Below are positions 60,182 to 64,000 of a DNA stretch of 64,000 bases, piece by piece. The notes below the pieces were generated by a model, which had not been told where the DNA came from, ran no database searches, and was given only the letters and a program-made list of their open reading frames with translations. The stretch spans positions 124,001 to 188,000 of the forward strand of contig CAVTXL010000011.1 in assembly GCA_963738665.1 (NCBI GenBank). The letters run 5' to 3'. How positions within the stretch are numbered: the stretch's first letter is position 1; every line of letters starts with the position of its first letter. Source of the stretch: JABDGM01 sp963738665. GTDB lineage: Bacteria; Planctomycetota; Planctomycetia; Pirellulales; Lacipirellulaceae. The translations under genes and the position numbers were made by a program.

Positions 60182-61745
60182 ATGTCCACTCTTCGCTGGC
60201 CGTTTGGCTTGGGAATGCTGCTCGCCGTTGTGCTGTCGCTGCCAGCGCTGGCACAGACCGACCCCCTCGCCTGGCGAACGAGCCTCGACAACGCCAAGGC
60301 CGAGGCCCGTCAGTCCGGCAAATTCGTATTGATCCACTTTTGGACCGAAGACTGCATGCCCTGCATGGCGCTGGAACGAAACGTCTTCAATCAACCCCAA
60401 GTGGCCGCAGCGATCGAGACCAGGTTCGTCCCGGTCAAACTCAATGCGAACGAAAACCCGGCCACGGCCGCCGGCATGGGCGTCACGCGCGTGCCGACCG
60501 ATATCGTCATCACGCCCGACGGCGAAGTGGTCAGCAAAGGGATCAGCCCGGCGACGCCAATGGCCTACGTCGGAGAACTGTCCAAAGTTATCGCGAATTA
60601 CGCCGATCGCTCGGGACAGGCCTTCGCAGCGGCAGCGGCCACTGCCCCGATGCCGCCGCAGCTCAACGCGGCCTACGCCGGATTGCAAACCGGTCCCACG
60701 TCCATGCCCGCGCTGGTGCAAGCAAATTCGGCCCTGGCCGCCAGCCGGATCGCCGGCTCCGCGTCCCGGCCCGGCCAGATGGCGCCCAGCTATCCCATGT
60801 CCTATCAAACAGAAAATGCCGGCTCAGCCATGACGCCTCCCTTTAGCGCGCCTTTCAGGCCCAGCGACAATGCCCGCTCGCTCGAATCCGATCGCGGCTG
60901 CTGTGCAAATGAGCGCCCAGCCCACATTATCTACAAGCGCCCAATCGCCTTCTGCTCCCACTTACAAATCACCCTTGTCGGCCGCTGCACCCGGTTACGG
61001 CGCACCGCCCACCTCCGCGCCGCCTCTCACGGTCGGCAACCAGTTCGTGCAGGCCACTGCTGGTATTCCGTCGCAAACCCAAGCGACTGCCCCGCACTCC
61101 GCCGCTGCGGAGATGGACGCCAGCGGCAGTCGCTATGCCATGGCGCCGCAAGTGCCGACCACCTATTTAGCCGCGTCCGACAGCGGCCCGGCCGCGGTCG
61201 CCGCACCGTCGAGCACCGCGTCCTATCAAGCGAGCGCGGGCCAATCCATGTTTGGATCACCGTCCGCACCGGCTGTTGCGGCGACCACAGTTACGCCGCC
61301 GGCCACAGCCAGTGGAACGCCGATCGCGCCCACCGCCACGCCCGATCCTCGGCAGCTTCCGCCGGGTGCGATGCCGCTCGGCTTTGACGGTTATTGCCCG
61401 GTGAGCATGCGGAACTCGAACCTAACGAAGTGGGTGCCGGGAAATCCACAGTACGGGGTCCAGCATCGCGGCCGCACGTATTGGTTTGCTGGTCCTGAGG
61501 AACAGGCCCAGTTCTGGGCCAATCCGGACGCTTTTGCCCCGGCCCTTTCCGGCCTCGACCCCGTAATGTTTATTGATCATCACCAGCAAGTGCCGGGCAC
61601 CCGCGCGCACGCCGTCGATTACGACAACATCTTCTACATGTTTGCCAGCGAAGCGTCGCTTCAGCAGTTTCAGGCCAGCCCGAAACGCTACGTCACGGCC
61701 GTCCGCGCCGCGATGGGAGCGCCACCGGCGCGCACCCTGCGCTAA
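60182..61745 (+). CDS. Exported thioredoxin-like protein with C-terminal YHS-like domains, one frameshift
   Basis: ATG 60182 starts a signal peptide (LGMLLAVVLSLPALAQ). The thioredoxin fold (KFVLIHFWTEDCMPCMALE) has a CMPC active site at residues 58-61 and the cis-Pro loop GVTRVPTDIVI. A Pro/Ala/Ser-rich linker of ~200 residues follows, with a frame shift near 60885. The C-terminal part begins LGFDGYCPVSMRNSNLTKWV and contains RGRTYWFAGPEEQAQFWANP and IFYMFASEASLQQFQASPKR, two YHS-like repeats (GYCPVS...F.S.E....F...P..Y). Suggests a periplasmic thiol or metal-handling protein. The combination is uncommon. Confidence 0.82.
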
Positions 61746-61840
61746 GAGCAGTATTGGTGCCACGTAAGCCGCCGATGAAGAGCAATCGACGGCCTTTCGC
61801 CCAAACGGGCAGTTCCGTCCTGAAAGGGCATAATGTGCTT

Positions 61841-61861
61841 GCCCAGGCCCAAGGCCTGGGT
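61841..61861. repeat. Palindromic element, family B copy 2
   Basis: CCCAGGCCCAAGGCCTGGG is palindromic and matches 53028-53048 over 21 bases with one mismatch. Confidence 0.7.
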
Positions 61862-61910
61862 GCCGACGTTGGGGCCGCGAATCGCTAAGTGGCCTGCCGA
61901 ACAATTTCAG

Positions 61911-61979
61911 TTGTAGGACGGACAATCCTGTCGGTCAAAAAGCCATACGACGGACAGAGTTGTCCGTCCTCGCGCCTAC
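61911..61979. repeat. Large hairpin element (GTAGGACGGACA type)
   Basis: GTAGGACGGACAATCCTGTC on the left is complementary to the right-hand GACGGACAGAGTTGTCCGTC region, followed by CTCGCGCCTAC. The arms are ~25 bases with a loop of about 12. It is likely a REP/MITE-type unit, with only one copy in the window. Confidence 0.55.
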
Positions 61980-62158
61980 CGCAATCGCCGGTGCGACTTA
62001 GCGCTGAAACGGCGAAGTGCCCTGCGCCAAATTGGGTCCACCGCGCCCGTTCAGGGCTATCGTAACTCAGCTTTGTTTTCACACCCCCGGCTGCGCCCTG
62101 GGACATTGCATGTTGCCGTTGCAGGACAAGAGAATGAACGGTTTTCAGCGCTGGCCAT

Positions 62159-62821
62159 TCAATCTTCCTTTAGCGTCCGCTGCAATCGCACCACCTGCGC
62201 CCGCACCTCTTCCAGCCCCGGATTCAACCGCAGTGCCCGCCGAAAGGCCTCAAGCGCGGCCATGCGATTGTTCTGCAGCATGTAGCACTGCCCCATGCCG
62301 GCCGCGGCCGTGAAGTGGTAGGGATTGATTTCCAACGCCTGGTGGCAATCCCGGATCGCCGCCTCATAATTGCCCAGATGATAATGGGCCGTGCCCCGCT
62401 GGCACCAGGCTTCTGCGATCCAGGGTGAATTCTGGATCAGCCGCGAGGCCATGCGGGCGGCTTCATCGAAACGCTTCTCGTCGTTCAGCCCGACTATCAC
62501 CCGTAGCGCTTGCCGCTCGTCGCGTCCCCGCACGCGGCACCACAGTTCGCGGATGCCGCTTTCCGCGATCGTCCGCACGCCGCGGTCGCGGTCGGTCAAC
62601 GCCCGGCCGAGCACCGCGTTCGACGAGTAATCGCCCAGCAAGCTCAAGGCCAAAACGGCCGCTCGCCGCGTATTGCGATCGCCCGTCGACGCCAATCGCT
62701 CGAGCGTGCCGCAGGCATACCGTTCCGCCGTTCGCTTGACGAACAGCACGCTGTCGCAGCTCGTGAGATAGCGGTTGTAATACGCCACCAAGATGGGGCT
62801 GCGGACATGATGGAGATCCAC
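62159..62821 (-). CDS. HEAT-like and TPR repeat protein
   Basis: 220 residues, no signal peptide. Residues ~40-100 have HEAT-like pairs (NTRRAAVLALSLLGDYSSNA, DRDRGVRTIAESGIRELW). Residues ~115-215 contain about three TPR units (AEAWCQRGTAHYHLGNYEAAIRDC, then HQALEINPYHFTAAAGMGQCY). This suggests a protein-protein interaction scaffold. The ATG at 62821 begins directly with MDLHHVRSPILVAYYNRY. Intact, with no close functional neighbour. Confidence 0.82.
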   Translation of the reverse strand: MDLHHVRSPILVAYYNRYLTSCDSVLFVKRTAERYACGTLERLASTGDRNTRRAAVLALSLLGDYSSNAVLGRALTDRDRGVRTIAESGIRELWCRVRGRDERQALRVIVGLNDEKRFDEAARMASRLIQNSPWIAEAWCQRGTAHYHLGNYEAAIRDCHQALEINPYHFTAAAGMGQCYMLQNNRMAALEAFRRALRLNPGLEEVRAQVVRLQRTLKED

Positions 62822-63311
62822 ACTATCGCTCCGTTATCACTGACCCTATGGTGCATGATCAAGGTGGAGAGCGGTCGGGAGGCCCCCAAATCGCTGACCG
62901 GCAGGGGGGAAAGAATCTGGCCGATTAGGCCCCCCTGCTGCCTGCCCCACGGCGCCCCGCGTCTATGGTTTGAGTTTAATCAGGATTGCGTCGGACACAA
63001 CGAAAAATTTAAATCCGCTCCGCGCTCGGCACCTCGGCCTGGCGGAAAAGTCTCCCGTGCCGCCCCGCCATGGCATATAATAAACGTTGGACAGCTTGAC
63101 GCGATCCGACTCGCCTGAATAGGCTTTGGCTGCGGCCGTTGGTCATCTCGCGCAACTCGTTTTGTTTTTCGCTTGACAGGCACCCAGGCCGCCGGTGGTT
63201 GCCAGCCAGCAACGGTTGCGGGCGGGCGCAGCTTTGCTGTCCTCACAAAACCTGGTCGCTTCCGGCAGCAGTTGCCGTGCAAACTCGCCCGGAGCGCGGG
63301 AGACACAGCCC
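62822..63311. other. Divergent spacer upstream of the STN-domain gene
   Basis: 490 bases between divergent genes. No recognisable gene, repeat or RNA is seen. TATAATA at ~63077 could belong to a promoter, but no -35 box fits well. Confidence 0.3.
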
Positions 63312-64000
63312 GTGATTTCGGCTGTCCTACACAACCGAACGCTCGTTTACCGGATGCTGGTCGCGGCCGCCTGCCTTGCTGTAAGCGCATTTCCCACCTC
63401 GTCGTCAGCGCAAAGCCAATCGCCATCGGTGGCCCGCCGGGCGACCATTCACTGGGACCAGGCTCCTATTGCCGACGCGATGCAGCGGCTATCGGAAACG
63501 TTTGGCGACGCCCTCCTCGTCGACCGCCGAGTCGACCCTTCGCAACGTCTGACGCTCGATGCGGTCAACGTGGATTTCCGCCAGGCACTCCAGCAAACCG
63601 CCGATGCGCTCGGACTGGGAGTGGCCGAGGTCAATTCGCTCGCGTATCTAGGGCCCCGCGCCACCACCGATCAAATGCGTACTCTCGCCGCGGTTCGCGA
63701 TGATGAGGCCTCACGGATCCCTGCCACAGCCCGCGCACGCATTATGCAAAAGAAGCCGTTCGTCTGGCCCCGGCTGTCAGAGCCACGAGCACTCGTGGCG
63801 AATGCGGTCGCAGAACGCGGTTGGCAAGCGGCGGGCCTTGAGCTTATTCCGCATGACCTGTGGCCCGCCGGCACATTGCCCGACATGACGCTGGCCGAAC
63901 ACCTGACGGCGCTGCTTGCAGGTTTTGATTTGACGTTTCGATTTGACGGCGCGCATCGTGCGGTCGAGGTCGTGCCGATCACTGGGCCCGTCACGTTGAC
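63312..64000 (+). CDS. Exported STN-like (secretin/TonB N-terminal) domain protein, partial at window edge
   Basis: The frame is open from GTG 63312 (or ATG 63354) to the window end without a stop. It encodes a signal peptide (LVAAACLAVSAFPTSSSAQ) and a domain IHWDQAPIADAMQRLSETFG, then LLVDRRVDPSQRLTLDAVNV and FRQALQQTADALGLGVAEV, the beta-alpha pattern of an STN module. A second similar unit begins near 63865 (DMTLAEHLTALLAGFDLTFRF). STN domains occur in secretins and TonB receptors and also in FecR-associated planctomycete proteins. The C-terminal domain that would decide is outside the window. Confidence 0.75.
   Translation, partial: MISAVLHNRTLVYRMLVAAACLAVSAFPTSSSAQSQSPSVARRATIHWDQAPIADAMQRLSETFGDALLVDRRVDPSQRLTLDAVNVDFRQALQQTADALGLGVAEVNSLAYLGPRATTDQMRTLAAVRDDEASRIPATARARIMQKKPFVWPRLSEPRALVANAVAERGWQAAGLELIPHDLWPAGTLPDMTLAEHLTALLAGFDLTFRFDGAHRAVEVVPITGPVTL

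Larger units (their letters stand above)
61746..62158. other. Repeat-rich spacer between convergent genes
   Basis: 413 bases between the thioredoxin-YHS and TPR genes. It holds a family B palindrome (61841-61861) and the hairpin element at 61911-61979. No gene is visible. Confidence 0.5.

Overview
The window is about 64 kb of high-GC bacterial chromosome. Family content points to Planctomycetota, most likely a Pirellulales-like lineage. The evidence is several protein families almost confined to that phylum: DUF1501, PSCyt1/PSCyt2/PSD1, DUF1552, DUF1592-DUF1588-DUF1585, the Pirellula-type membrane-bound dehydrogenase with a C-terminal CxxCH heme module, and tandem DUF1559 pseudopilins. Base errors are frequent. 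About twenty recognisable genes, including essential ones (trpS, dnaG, pyrD), are broken by single-base shifts that restore conserved motifs when bridged. I treat most of these as probable consensus errors of a draft or long-read assembly and annotate each gene across its full span.

Layout. 1-10 kb: edge-truncated sensor kinase, GH43-like exported protein, DUF1501 + PSCyt/PSD1 pair and an MFS transporter, all on the minus strand. 10-14 kb: exported zinc peptidase, then moaE, moaA and a class V cysteine desulfurase. 14-18 kb: DUF1552 + DUF1592 pair. 18-25 kb: esterase, M48 protease, Fe/Zn-cluster protein, GH79-like glycosidase, heme-binding dehydrogenase. 25-28 kb: two tandem DUF1559 pseudopilins. 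28-31.5 kb: HU/IHF, a small exported protein, pyrD, trpS. 31.5-33.6 kb: a PD-(D/E)xK-like orphan and a decayed IS256 element. 33.6-39.9 kb: Cys/Met PLP enzyme, TIM-barrel isomerase, CHAD protein, DUF4926-like protein, aat, and a membrane zinc-ribbon protein with a ligase-like OB domain. 40.4-47.7 kb: information-processing block (htrA, dnaG, rpoD, zinc-ribbon coiled coil, greA). 47.8-50.6 kb: SbcC/YhaN-like ATPase and a Gly-rich RRM protein. 51-55 kb: exported GH43, ThuA and beta-sandwich proteins, then tRNA-Ser. 55-57.9 kb: accessory pocket with restriction remnants and an intact HEPN-like gene. 57.9-64 kb: rho with an RGG-rich extension, thioredoxin-YHS protein, TPR/HEAT protein and an edge-truncated STN-domain protein.

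Functional themes. The exported heme proteins with their Tat-type partners, the glycosidases, the esterase, ThuA and the MFS transporter look like the polysaccharide and sugar catabolism machinery typical of planctomycetes. The dnaG-rpoD order matches the macromolecular-synthesis operon of other bacteria. The moaE-moaA-desulfurase run fits molybdenum cofactor synthesis and sulfur supply.

The least ordinary features are: (i) inverted-repeat (REP-like) elements that litter intergenic spaces and have also entered coding sequence, in frame in aat and dnaG and as the tail of moaE; (ii) RG/RGG-rich low-complexity segments in four exported proteins as well as in Rho and the RRM protein; (iii) the HEPN-like orphan gene between restriction-modification relics; (iv) the membrane protein that joins a zinc ribbon to a domain resembling the OB fold of ATP-dependent DNA ligases. 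No CRISPR array, rRNA gene or intact prophage is visible.
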